Shown: in pieces, positions 56,356 through 64,000 of the stretch
Position numbering within the stretch: the stretch's first letter is position 1
Layout: every line of letters starts with the position of its first letter
Origin: Bartonella taylorii 8TBB
GTDB lineage: Bacteria > Pseudomonadota > Alphaproteobacteria > Rhizobiales > Rhizobiaceae
Direction: 5' to 3'
NCBI RefSeq assembly: GCF_902825155.1
Contig: NZ_CADEAG010000005.1
Span: 62,001 to 126,000 of the forward strand
DNA length: 64,000 nt
Notes under the pieces: model-generated
Database searches by the model: none
The model's input: only the letters and a program-made list of their open reading frames with translations
What the model was told of the DNA's origin: nothing
Position numbers and translations under genes: made by a program

Positions 56356-56626
56356 GACAAATAACACAAAAACTAAAAACTCTCTTGAAAAAAATAAATT
56401 TGAGTACGGCAATAGCCATAGCTAAATGGCATTTACTGTTTGCGTCCTTGATCTTCCCTTCTGCTTTACTCATTTGAACCATTTCAGTTTTTTTATCAAC
56501 TGTTTACAGGGTAATCCCGTTAACATACGATAACTCTCAAAAAGGAAAAATAGATAAGTCTAAACAAATTTGTTTGACCTTTTGGTGGTTCCTGTTTAAA
56601 TGGACAAACATATTTCTAAAATAAAA

Positions 56627-56644
56627 CTGTCATGGTATGTTCAT
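56627..56644 (+). promoter_or_regulatory. PHO-box-like direct repeat upstream of ugpB
   Basis: CTGTCAT (56627-56633) is followed after four bases by TGTTCAT (56638-56644), an 11-base period as in PhoB sites (CTGTCAT-N4-CTGTCAT). The second half matches only partly. It lies about 60 bases before the ugpB ATG. ugp operons are classic PhoB targets under phosphate limitation, so this is plausible but not proven. Confidence 0.4.
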
Positions 56645-56702
56645 GTGTAATACCGTAAATTTAGAGGAAACCTGTATTTCATCACTTCAAAAGGGGGAGG
56701 CC

Positions 56703-58028
56703 ATGATTCGTTTTTATCTTTTTATAACGTCATTTATCGTTGCTATCAGCGTGACAACAACGGGGTTTGCACAAACAAAAATTAGCTTTTGGCATTCTAT
56801 GAGCGGTGAGCTGGGAAAACAAACTGAACAACTCATCAACGATTTTAATGCCAGTCAGTCTGATTATAAAGTTGTTCCTTCATTTCGTGGTGAATATGAA
56901 GAAGGTATGGTTTCACTCATTTCAGCATTTCGCGGAAATAAACAACCGGTGCTCGCCCAAATCTATGAGATTGGCACTGGAACCATGATGGCGGCAAAGG
57001 GTGCTGTTTATCCCATTTATCAACTTATGGCTGATACAAAGCAAGAACTTGATTTTGCTGATTATTTGCCTGCTATCAGTGGTTATTACTCTGACGTTCA
57101 GGGACGAATGCTTTCTATGCCATTCAACGCTTCAACACCGATCCTTTATTATAATAAAGATATCTTCAAAAAAGCAGGACTTGATCCAGAACAGCCACCT
57201 AAAACATGGCAAGACGTTGAAAAATTCTCCAAAAAAATTCTTGAAACTAAATCTGCGAGATGTGGTTTTACAATGGCTTATGCAGCCCAATGGATTGGCG
57301 TAGAAAACTTTTCAGCATTACATAATGTTCCTTTTGGAACAAAAGAAAATGGTTTTGGTGGACTTGATTCAGAGCTCACGTTTAATGGACCTGTGCAAGT
57401 ACGTATGTGGACTGATCTTAAAAAATGGTCTGATCAAGGTATTTTCCGCTATGGCGGTCCTTCTGGTGCATTAGATGCAACACCGATGTTTATGTCACAA
57501 AATTGCGCAATTTTTATGCAATCTTCAGGGTCGCGTGCAGGTATTGTTTCCGAAGCGCAATTTAAAGTTGGGTTTGGTATGCTGCCCTATTATGACGATG
57601 TCAATGCAGCACCACAGAACTCAATTATTGGTGGAGCTTCTATTTGGGCTTTGAGAGGTCATACGCCTAAAGAATATGCAGGTGCCGCAGCTTTTCTTAA
57701 ATTTCTCTCGAAAGCGGATATTCAAGCTAGGTGGCATCAGACAACAGGTTATCTACCAACCACAAAGACTGCTTACGAACTGAGTAAAAAACAACATTAC
57801 TACGAGAAAAATGCCGGCGCAGATATTGCCATTAAACAAATTACTCTTAACCCGCCGACTGTTAATTCAAAGGGTATACGATTTGGTAATTTACCGCAAA
57901 TTCGCTCTATTCTTGATCAGGAATTAGAAGCTGTTCTTAGTGGCTCAAAAACACCAAAAAACGGATTAGATACAACAGTTGAACGCGGCAATAAACTCTT
58001 ACGTGAATTTGAAAAAGCTAATCATTAA
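56703..58028 (+). CDS. ugpB: sn-Glycerol-3-phosphate ABC transporter, periplasmic binding protein
   Basis: 441 residues. The ATG at 56703 follows GGGGGAGG and opens a signal peptide cut near TGFAQ|T; the longer frame to 56637 is rejected. Cluster-D solute-binding protein with the UgpB features FWHSMSGELGKQTEQLINDF and MPFNASTPILYYNKD, plus GGASIWAL. It delivers G3P, and in related systems glycerophosphodiesters such as glycerophosphocholine, to UgpAE. First gene of ugpBAEC. Confidence 0.92.
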   Translation: MIRFYLFITSFIVAISVTTTGFAQTKISFWHSMSGELGKQTEQLINDFNASQSDYKVVPSFRGEYEEGMVSLISAFRGNKQPVLAQIYEIGTGTMMAAKGAVYPIYQLMADTKQELDFADYLPAISGYYSDVQGRMLSMPFNASTPILYYNKDIFKKAGLDPEQPPKTWQDVEKFSKKILETKSARCGFTMAYAAQWIGVENFSALHNVPFGTKENGFGGLDSELTFNGPVQVRMWTDLKKWSDQGIFRYGGPSGALDATPMFMSQNCAIFMQSSGSRAGIVSEAQFKVGFGMLPYYDDVNAAPQNSIIGGASIWALRGHTPKEYAGAAAFLKFLSKADIQARWHQTTGYLPTTKTAYELSKKQHYYEKNAGADIAIKQITLNPPTVNSKGIRFGNLPQIRSILDQELEAVLSGSKTPKNGLDTTVERGNKLLREFEKANH

Positions 58029-58134
58029 GGTTTCATAACTATCATTAAAGATCAAAACCTTCACCAAATAGTTGAGTTTCTTCAATTCTTTTTATTCATC
58101 TTTCTAAACTCTCTATATTTAAAAAGTCCTACGA

Positions 58135-59019
58135 ATGCAAGAAAAACAAGCATATTTCAAAAACAGTCTACTCTCTTACTGGTTGCTTTTTCCTCAGCTT
58201 ATTGTGACTTTTTTATTTTTCCTTTGGCCTGCTGCCCACGCGATAAAATCATCTTTCGAGCGTGAAGATGCTTTTGGTTTTACAACAACCTTTGTTGGCT
58301 TTGAAAATTATGTGACAATTCTTACTGATCCTTCTTATCTGAAATCACTTCTCACAACTGCAGTATTTTCTGTCTCCGTTACTCTTGCTTCAATGACGAT
58401 ATCGCTTCTTTTGGCTACCTGCGTTGATAGAGTCATCCGTGCAAAAAAAGCTTATACAATGCTCTTGCTCTGGCCTTATGCTGTTGCTCCAGTATTGGCA
58501 GGTATATTATGGTTGTTTATTTTTCACCCAACTATTGGAATTATCCCTTTTCTTTTAGAAAAAATAGGTGTCATATGGAATTATCGTATTAATGGCACTC
58601 AAGCAATGAGCCTTATTGTAATTGCGGCCAGCTGGAAACAAATCTCCTATAATTTTCTCTTTTTTCTTGCAGGTCTTCAGTCTATTCCACGTTCCCAAAT
58701 AGAGGCCGCAGCAATCGATGGTGCTGGTCCTTTTAAACGGTTTTGGACTGTAGTATTCCCGCAGATTTCACCAACGACCTTTTTTCTTCTTGTCATTAAC
58801 ATCAATTATGTCATGTTTGATACATTTGGTATTATTGATAACATGACCTCTGGAGGTCCTGCACGTGCAACAAGCACTCTCGTCTACAAAGTGTATGATG
58901 ATGGCTTTAAAAACCAAATAATCGGTGGATCAGCAGCACAATCAACAATATTAATGTTGATGGTTATTGTCTTAACGTTTATCCAGTTCCGCTGGATTGA
59001 ACGTCGCGTACAATATTAG
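58135..59019 (+). CDS. ugpA: sn-Glycerol-3-phosphate ABC transporter permease UgpA
   Basis: A 294-residue inner-membrane permease with six helices. The EAA loop EAAAIDGAGPFKRFWTVVFPQISPT, which docks on the ATPase, is near residues 190-214. The N-terminal LLFPQLIVTFLFFLWPA is typical of UgpA. It lies 106 bases after ugpB and 10 bases before ugpE. Confidence 0.92.
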   Translation: MQEKQAYFKNSLLSYWLLFPQLIVTFLFFLWPAAHAIKSSFEREDAFGFTTTFVGFENYVTILTDPSYLKSLLTTAVFSVSVTLASMTISLLLATCVDRVIRAKKAYTMLLLWPYAVAPVLAGILWLFIFHPTIGIIPFLLEKIGVIWNYRINGTQAMSLIVIAASWKQISYNFLFFLAGLQSIPRSQIEAAAIDGAGPFKRFWTVVFPQISPTTFFLLVININYVMFDTFGIIDNMTSGGPARATSTLVYKVYDDGFKNQIIGGSAAQSTILMLMVIVLTFIQFRWIERRVQY

Positions 59020-59029
59020 GAAGCGAATT

Positions 59030-59881
59030 ATGGTTGAAAATCGCCCTGTTTTGAAATTTTTAACCCATCTCACCCTCATTGTTGGCATTATCATTATTTG
59101 TTTTCCTGTTTATGTCGCTATCATCGCATCAACCCATAGCTCAGCGGCGTTTAGCTCTGGAACACTTCCCCTTTTACCGGGGAAGCATGCTCTAGAAAAC
59201 TATAAAATAATCTTTGGTGATGGCCTTCAAAAGCTTGGTTTGCCCAATCTCTGGCCACTTTTAATGAATTCGCTCATTATGGCTCTTGGTATTAGTATTG
59301 GAAAAATTATTATTTCACTCCTTTCTGCTTATGCAATTGTCTATATGCGCTTCCCCTTTCGCAAAACTGCTTTTGCTCTCATCTTTGTTACATTGATGCT
59401 CCCTGTCGAAGTCCGCATCATTCCAACATATACTGTAGTTGCACAGTTAGGCATGATAAACACCTATAGTGGAATGATCATCCCGCTCATTGCATCTGCA
59501 ACAGCTACATTTTTATTTCGTCAATTTTTTTTGACTGTTCCTGATGAACTCTTGGAAGCTGCGCGTGTTGATGGTGCAGGGCCATTTAAATTCTTTAAAG
59601 ATATTCTTCTTCCTCTTAGCAAAAGCAATATCGCTGCTTTATTTATCATTATGTTCATTTATGGATGGATACAATATCTCTGGCCTCTTATAGTGACAAC
59701 TGATCAAAATCATCAAACTATTCTTATTATTTTGAAACAGCTTATCGTAGAATCACTTCAGCATGATCCTCAATGGAATATACTCATGGCAGTATCGGTC
59801 GTTGCCATGGTCCCGCCTGTTCTTGTCGTCATCTTCATGCAGCGGCTTTTTATCAAAGGCCTTATTGAAACGGAGAAATAA
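59030..59881 (+). CDS. ugpE: sn-Glycerol-3-phosphate ABC transporter permease UgpE
   Basis: 283 residues. The ATG at 59030, preceded by AGGAAGCG, is preferred to an upstream ATG at 58997 that overlaps ugpA. Six membrane helices, with the EAA loop [25 protein letters not shown]. Partner of UgpA. The stop is two bases before the ugpC start. Confidence 0.92.
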   Translation: MVENRPVLKFLTHLTLIVGIIIICFPVYVAIIASTHSSAAFSSGTLPLLPGKHALENYKIIFGDGLQKLGLPNLWPLLMNSLIMALGISIGKIIISLLSAYAIVYMRFPFRKTAFALIFVTLMLPVEVRIIPTYTVVAQLGMINTYSGMIIPLIASATATFLFRQFFLTVPDELLEAARVDGAGPFKFFKDILLPLSKSNIAALFIIMFIYGWIQYLWPLIVTTDQNHQTILIILKQLIVESLQHDPQWNILMAVSVVAMVPPVLVVIFMQRLFIKGLIETEK

Positions 59882-59883
59882 CT

Positions 59884-60930
59884 GTGGCCATAATCCAGTT
59901 ATCAAATATAAAAAAACAGTATGACAACAACATTATCGTCATTGATGATTTAAATTTGACAGTTGCCGATAAGGAACTTCTTGTCCTTGTTGGTCCTTCA
60001 GGATGTGGTAAATCAACACTCTTACGGATCATTGCAGGACTTGAACAGGTCACCTCGGGTGAACTCTATATTGATAATGAATGCATCAATGAACGTGAAC
60101 CAGCTGATCGCGATATTGCTATGGTTTTTCAAAATTACGCACTTTATCCCCATATGACTGTTCGTGGAAACTTAGAATATGGGCTTAAAAATCGCAAAAC
60201 ACCTAAAGATGAAATAAATAGACGTATCACACATGCTGCAAAACTTTTGCAAATAGAGCCATTTCTTGATCGCAAACCACGACAATTATCCGGAGGACAA
60301 CGACAGCGTGTTGCAATGGGGCGTGTGATTGTGCGCCAACCACGTGTTTTTCTCTTTGATGAACCACTTTCAAACCTTGATGCGAAATTGCGTGCGCAAA
60401 TGTGTATTGAGATTAAAACACTCCAGCGCTCATTGGAAACAACAAGCCTCTATGTTACCCATGATCAATTAGAAGCAATGACACTGGCCGATAGAATAGT
60501 TGTCATGAACAAAGGAGCTATCGAGCAAATTGGAACGCCAATGGAAATTTACGACACTCCAGCAACAACATTTGTTGCTGATTTTATTGGTTCTCCTCCT
60601 ATGAACTTTCTTGATCGCAAAATCCTAGAACGATACTTAGGCCATTCATGGTCTTATAGCCAAGAAACAGAACTTTTGGCATTCAGACCAGAAGTAATCT
60701 TGTTGGGAGAATACCCAGATCAAGGACCTGTCTTTCACACACAAATTGAGCTTATCAAGCCTGTTGGGACAGGGTGTCATATTTTAACGCGTTGGAACGA
60801 TACCATTTTTACTGTTGAAATAAGAGAACGCCTTACAAGCGACTATGGTAAGAAACTAAGCTTCACTGTTCCTCATCAGAATTTTCACACTTTTAATAAA
60901 ACCACAGGAAAACGCACAAGTAACAAGTAA
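59884..60930 (+). CDS. ugpC: sn-Glycerol-3-phosphate ABC transporter ATP-binding protein
   Basis: 348 residues, MalK-type long-chain ATPase. The GTG start at 59884 follows the ugpE stop closely with GGAGAAATAA upstream. Walker [10 protein letters not shown], signature [13 protein letters not shown], Walker [18 protein letters not shown] and H-loop VTHDQ. A C-terminal TOBE-like regulatory domain (about 240-335) is shorter than in some homologues. Energises UgpAE. Confidence 0.93.
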   Translation: MAIIQLSNIKKQYDNNIIVIDDLNLTVADKELLVLVGPSGCGKSTLLRIIAGLEQVTSGELYIDNECINEREPADRDIAMVFQNYALYPHMTVRGNLEYGLKNRKTPKDEINRRITHAAKLLQIEPFLDRKPRQLSGGQRQRVAMGRVIVRQPRVFLFDEPLSNLDAKLRAQMCIEIKTLQRSLETTSLYVTHDQLEAMTLADRIVVMNKGAIEQIGTPMEIYDTPATTFVADFIGSPPMNFLDRKILERYLGHSWSYSQETELLAFRPEVILLGEYPDQGPVFHTQIELIKPVGTGCHILTRWNDTIFTVEIRERLTSDYGKKLSFTVPHQNFHTFNKTTGKRTSNK

Positions 60931-61041
60931 ATAAAATAGAAACTTTAACCTTATAAGCACTGTTAGCAAAACTTCTTATTTTCTCCTATCGACTTCAATT
61001 TTTATCAACTGTATCGTTTCTTTTGTATAGTAATAAGCTTT

Positions 61042-61764
61042 TTATCTCTGTGCACGTAATTGCAAAGCTAAATCGGGTTGATCTGTCGTGATATAATGTA
61101 CAGGCATATCAAGCCAATGTGATAACCGAGCTCTCCCGTTGATTGTCCATACACCCACAGTAAAACCAGCTTCAAGCGCAGATTCAATAAAAACCTGTGA
61201 AGCAATGGAGCCATCTAAACTCAGATCAGAGTACCCTAATCGTTTCCATTCAGAAAAACTGCGGTACATATCACCTTCAAAGCTATCAATACATGGCCCA
61301 GATGCTATTCCTGCTTCAATAAAAGGACGAAGGCTTGTAGGATCAAAACTGATTGCAGAAACCCGTTCTGCTAAATTTCGACTTTTTATTAATGCAAGTG
61401 CTTTTTGGGATAAAATAGTCTCACGCTCAAGTTCACCACATGTTTTAATTTCAAGATGGAGGGCAACGTGAGTTGACACCAACAGATCAAGCACCTCTTC
61501 TAATAAAGGAGGCGCTTCAGTGCTTCCTTTCACACAGAGTTTTTTGCGTGTTTCATTATCAATATCATGAATATATCCTTTTTTCCCAACCAGTTGTTCC
61601 AGATGAAAATCATGGAATACAACCACTTCACCACTTTTCAGAAGATGAACATCACATTCAATTTCATCGACTCCTAATGCAATTACGTGACGAAATGCCG
61701 AAAGTGTATTTTCGGGATAAAGGTTTGCTCCACCACGGTGTGCAACAATTTTTCTCTCAGACAT
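61042..61764 (-). CDS. ugpQ: Glycerophosphodiester phosphodiesterase
   Basis: Cleaves glycerophosphodiesters to G3P and an alcohol. 240 residues from the ATG at 61764: VAHRGGANLYPENTLSAF with the catalytic His and Arg, then DEIECDVHLLKSGEVVVFHDFHLEQL with the metal-binding Glu/Asp and second His. No signal peptide, so cytoplasmic like E. coli UgpQ. Convergent with ugpBAEC, matching the substrate that system can import. An extended frame to 61806 lacks support. Confidence 0.9.
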   Translation of the reverse strand: MSERKIVAHRGGANLYPENTLSAFRHVIALGVDEIECDVHLLKSGEVVVFHDFHLEQLVGKKGYIHDIDNETRKKLCVKGSTEAPPLLEEVLDLLVSTHVALHLEIKTCGELERETILSQKALALIKSRNLAERVSAISFDPTSLRPFIEAGIASGPCIDSFEGDMYRSFSEWKRLGYSDLSLDGSIASQVFIESALEAGFTVGVWTINGRARLSHWLDMPVHYITTDQPDLALQLRAQR

Positions 61765-61933
61765 GCAAAATTTCACACTTCTTAATTTTAAACAATATCG
61801 GTTCATATAAATCAGATAATGATTTTTTAAAAATCATACAAAGTGCAAAACAATTTTAAAAAAATTGTTTTTTCTATCCACTCTCCCGAATATTAATTTT
61901 AAGCGACACTCTCTGATTAAAATTTTTTTTCAA

Positions 61934-63490
61934 TCATTCCCACTCAATTGTACTAGGAGGCTTTGAAGTTACATCATACACAACACGATTAATACCTCTC
62001 ACTTCGTTAATAATGCGTGCCGCTGTTTTGCCTAAAAACTCCATATCATATGGATAGAAATCAGCAGTCATTCCATCTACAGATGTTACCGCGCGAAGAG
62101 CACAAACAAATTCGTAAGTGCGCCCATCACCCATAACTCCAACAGTCTGAACAGGAAGAAGAATAGCAAAAGCCTGCCAAATTTTGTCATAAAGGCCAGC
62201 TTTACGAATTTCATCAAGGTAGATAGCATCCGCTTCACGTAAAATTTCTAATTTTTCACGTGTAACTGCGCCTGGACACCGAATTGCAAGACCGGGTCCT
62301 GGAAAAGGATGACGACCAATACACTGCTCCGACAATCCTAACTCTCGCCCTAGCGCGCGAACCTCATCCTTAAACAGTTCACGCAATGGTTCTACAAGTT
62401 TCATGTTCATTCGTTCCGGTAACCCCCCTACATTATGATGGCTTTTAATTGTTACCGATTCACCAATAGCCGATACACTCTCAATAACATCTGAATAAAG
62501 CGTTCCCTGCGCTAAAAATTCTGCACCTCCTATTTTTTTAGTTTCTTCTTCAAAAACTTCTATAAAAAGACGGCCAATTGTTTTACGTTTTTTCTCTGGA
62601 TCTATTTCACCTTCTAGAGCGTTAAGAAACATGTTGGTGGCATTAGCGTGAATAAGCTCTATGTTATAATGATCTCGAAATAATGTAAGAATTTCTTCAG
62701 CCTCATTCTTACGCATTAACCCATGATCCACAAAAATACATGTTAGTTGCTCTCCTATTGCTTCATGAAGAAGTACAGCAACAACTGTTGAATCAACGCC
62801 ACCTGAAAGGCCACAGATCACACGGCTTTTCCCAACTTTTTCGCGTATATCAGCAATTACCTTCTTGCGATACGAAGTCATTGACCAATTGCTTTTAAGA
62901 CCAGAAATTTTATGAACAAAATTTTGTAAAAGTTTTGTACCATCGGGTGTATGAACAACTTCAGGATGAAACTGTACAGCATAAAAATGCCTTTTTTCAT
63001 CAGCAATCGCAGCATAGGGAGCACCTTTTGATGTTCCTATTACACGAAAGCCTTCTGGTAACGCCGTCACACGATCACCGTGACTCATCCATACTTGATA
63101 ACAAGATCCTTTTTCCCACACTCCATCAAAAAGTGCATTCTCTTCTTGTATCTCCAAAAAAGCACGCCCAAATTCACGCTCATGTCCAGCTTCAACCTTT
63201 CCACCAAGCTGAACACACATAGCTTGTTCACCATAACAGATACCAAGAACTGGAATACCAATTTCAAAAACTTCCATCGGAGCACGCGGCGAACCGCCAT
63301 CAACAACTGAATAAGGGCTACCTGATAAAATAATAGCTTTAGGTTTTATTCGCTTGATGCCTTCTAAAGCTAATTGAAAAGGAACAATTTCACAATAGAC
63401 ACCCATTTCTCGCACCCGCCGTGCGATCAGTTGTGTGACTTGTGAACCAAAATCAATAATAAGAACAGTGTCTGGATGTGATACGCTCAT
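61934..63490 (-). CDS. guaA: GMP synthase (glutamine-hydrolysing)
   Basis: Converts XMP to GMP. 518 residues from the ATG at 63490, the family start; the longer frame to 63556 is rejected. N-terminal class I glutamine amidotransferase with the nucleophile in [10 protein letters not shown] and the His-Glu in [13 protein letters not shown]. The ATP pyrophosphatase has the P-loop [10 protein letters not shown], and the C-terminal dimerisation domain ends [12 protein letters not shown]. Lies downstream of the rsmB-like gene on the same strand. Confidence 0.96.
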   Translation of the reverse strand: MSVSHPDTVLIIDFGSQVTQLIARRVREMGVYCEIVPFQLALEGIKRIKPKAIILSGSPYSVVDGGSPRAPMEVFEIGIPVLGICYGEQAMCVQLGGKVEAGHEREFGRAFLEIQEENALFDGVWEKGSCYQVWMSHGDRVTALPEGFRVIGTSKGAPYAAIADEKRHFYAVQFHPEVVHTPDGTKLLQNFVHKISGLKSNWSMTSYRKKVIADIREKVGKSRVICGLSGGVDSTVVAVLLHEAIGEQLTCIFVDHGLMRKNEAEEILTLFRDHYNIELIHANATNMFLNALEGEIDPEKKRKTIGRLFIEVFEEETKKIGGAEFLAQGTLYSDVIESVSAIGESVTIKSHHNVGGLPERMNMKLVEPLRELFKDEVRALGRELGLSEQCIGRHPFPGPGLAIRCPGAVTREKLEILREADAIYLDEIRKAGLYDKIWQAFAILLPVQTVGVMGDGRTYEFVCALRAVTSVDGMTADFYPYDMEFLGKTAARIINEVRGINRVVYDVTSKPPSTIEWE

Positions 63491-63622
63491 AGAAAACCAA
63501 TCAATAATTATAAAAGAGAACCAATGAGATTTATGATTTAATCTTTCTCTTTTCACAAGCCTGTTCGCTTCAGAAAAAGATTTTTCTCGTAAAATCTAAG
63601 ATAAAAAATGCAAAAATATGTA

Positions 63623-64000
63623 TCAATGTTTTTTTTGCAACACAGATAAAAAGAAACCATCTGTTTTTGTTGCTGCTGGCGATAACGTAAGTCCATGATT
63701 TGAAAAAATTGGTTGCACAGACGAAAAACTAAAATGTTGCTGCCAAAGTGTACGCATATTTATTGGATAAAAATTAGAATGCTGTTGAAGAAAACGGGAA
63801 ATTTGTTCCTCATTTTCATCCACAAAAAGAGAGCATGTAATATAGACTAAACGCCCGTTTGGTTTAAGATAATCTATAGCCTCATTCAAAATAACCTTTT
63901 GTTCTGTTTGGCGTTGTTTTACCTGTTCTAACGTCAAACGCCACTTCGTATCTGGCCGCCGCCGCCATGTTCCTGTACCACTACATGGCGCGTCTAGCAG
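63623..64000 (-). CDS. RsmB-type 16S rRNA (cytosine-C5) methyltransferase, 3' part cut by the window edge
   Basis: The frame runs off the right edge of the window. Read from 64000 it starts LLDAPCSGTGTWRRRPDTKW, the motif IV Pro-Cys of NOL1/NOP2/Sun (RsmB/RsmF) methyltransferases. It continues with YITCSLFVDENEEQISRFL, motif VI with the catalytic Cys in TCS. About 125 C-terminal residues are visible. Family enzymes methylate C967 (RsmB) or C1407 (RsmF) of 16S rRNA; RsmB is favoured by similarity but cannot be decided from the fragment. An apparent TTG start at 63937 is internal. Confidence 0.88.
   Translation of the reverse strand: MLDAPCSGTGTWRRRPDTKWRLTLEQVKQRQTEQKVILNEAIDYLKPNGRLVYITCSLFVDENEEQISRFLQQHSNFYPINMRTLWQQHFSFSSVQPIFSNHGLTLSPAATKTDGFFLSVLQKKH

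Larger units (their letters stand above)
55917..56702. other. Intergenic region upstream of ugpB
   Basis: About 790 AT-rich bases. It contains a short signal-peptide-like remnant (56254-56355) and a PHO-box-like repeat near ugpB (56627-56644), listed separately. No terminator for the zinc operon and no full gene was seen. Confidence 0.5.

Overview
The window is an AT-rich stretch of an alphaproteobacterial chromosome of Hyphomicrobiales (Rhizobiales) type. Gene content, gene order and visible decay fit a Bartonella or a very close relative. Support comes from conserved rhizobial blocks (cycM-kdsB-pheA; ffs-dnaX-ybaB-recR; tsaB-rimI / miaB-phoH-ybeY-corC-lnt-XRE-metK-trmB; rimP-nusA-ylxR-infB-rbfA-truB / rpsO-pnp; hslVU; argJ-parvulin-secA), from KDO and lipoprotein maturation genes of a Gram-negative envelope, and from long gene-poor gaps that hold pseudogene debris, as in a host-restricted genome undergoing reduction. 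The species cannot be fixed from the sequence alone. No rRNA, tRNA, CRISPR array, prophage or insertion sequence was seen.

Layout. 1-500: broken remnants of an oligopeptide ABC transporter operon (yejB- and yejF-like), next to a membrane-anchored cytochrome c. 1.1-2.8 kb: kdsB-pheA. 2.8-4.5 kb: gene-poor, with one small secreted protein of unknown function and a strong compound inverted repeat. 4.5-7.8 kb: the SRP RNA, then dnaX-ybaB-recR. 7.9-8.9 kb: a YeiH-type membrane protein. 9.5-19.2 kb: translation, tRNA and ribosome maturation, envelope and SAM synthesis genes. 19.3-31.4 kb: the nusA-infB and rpsO-pnp transcription/translation block, interrupted by an MFS exporter on the opposite strand. 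31.5-39.1 kb: an RsmC-like methyltransferase, the HslUV protease, asparaginase, pantothenate kinase, an M17 peptidase and an NlpC/P60 hydrolase. 39.1-40.3 kb: a desert of about 1.2 kb. 40.3-49 kb: mutT, argJ, a parvulin, secA, a Fur/Mur regulator and prfA-prmC. 48.9-52.7 kb: the class Ib ribonucleotide reductase operon nrdHIEF on the minus strand. 53.3-55.9 kb: a zinc-type ABC importer. 56.7-61.8 kb: the glycerol-3-phosphate importer ugpBAEC with a convergent glycerophosphodiesterase. 61.9-64 kb: guaA and the 3' part of an RsmB-type methyltransferase cut by the window edge.

Most of the window is conserved housekeeping. The less ordinary signals are regulatory or degenerative. They include a 16-bp perfect dyad around the promoter of the zinc importer (probable Zur operator) and an NrdR-box-like palindrome upstream of nrdHIEF. 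A PHO-box-like repeat precedes ugpB. A terminator-like hairpin sits just upstream of the rimP start, and there is a structured rpsO leader. The compound palindrome at 3.6 kb and the fused yejB/yejF scar at the left edge complete the list. I did not find a convincing undescribed multi-gene system.
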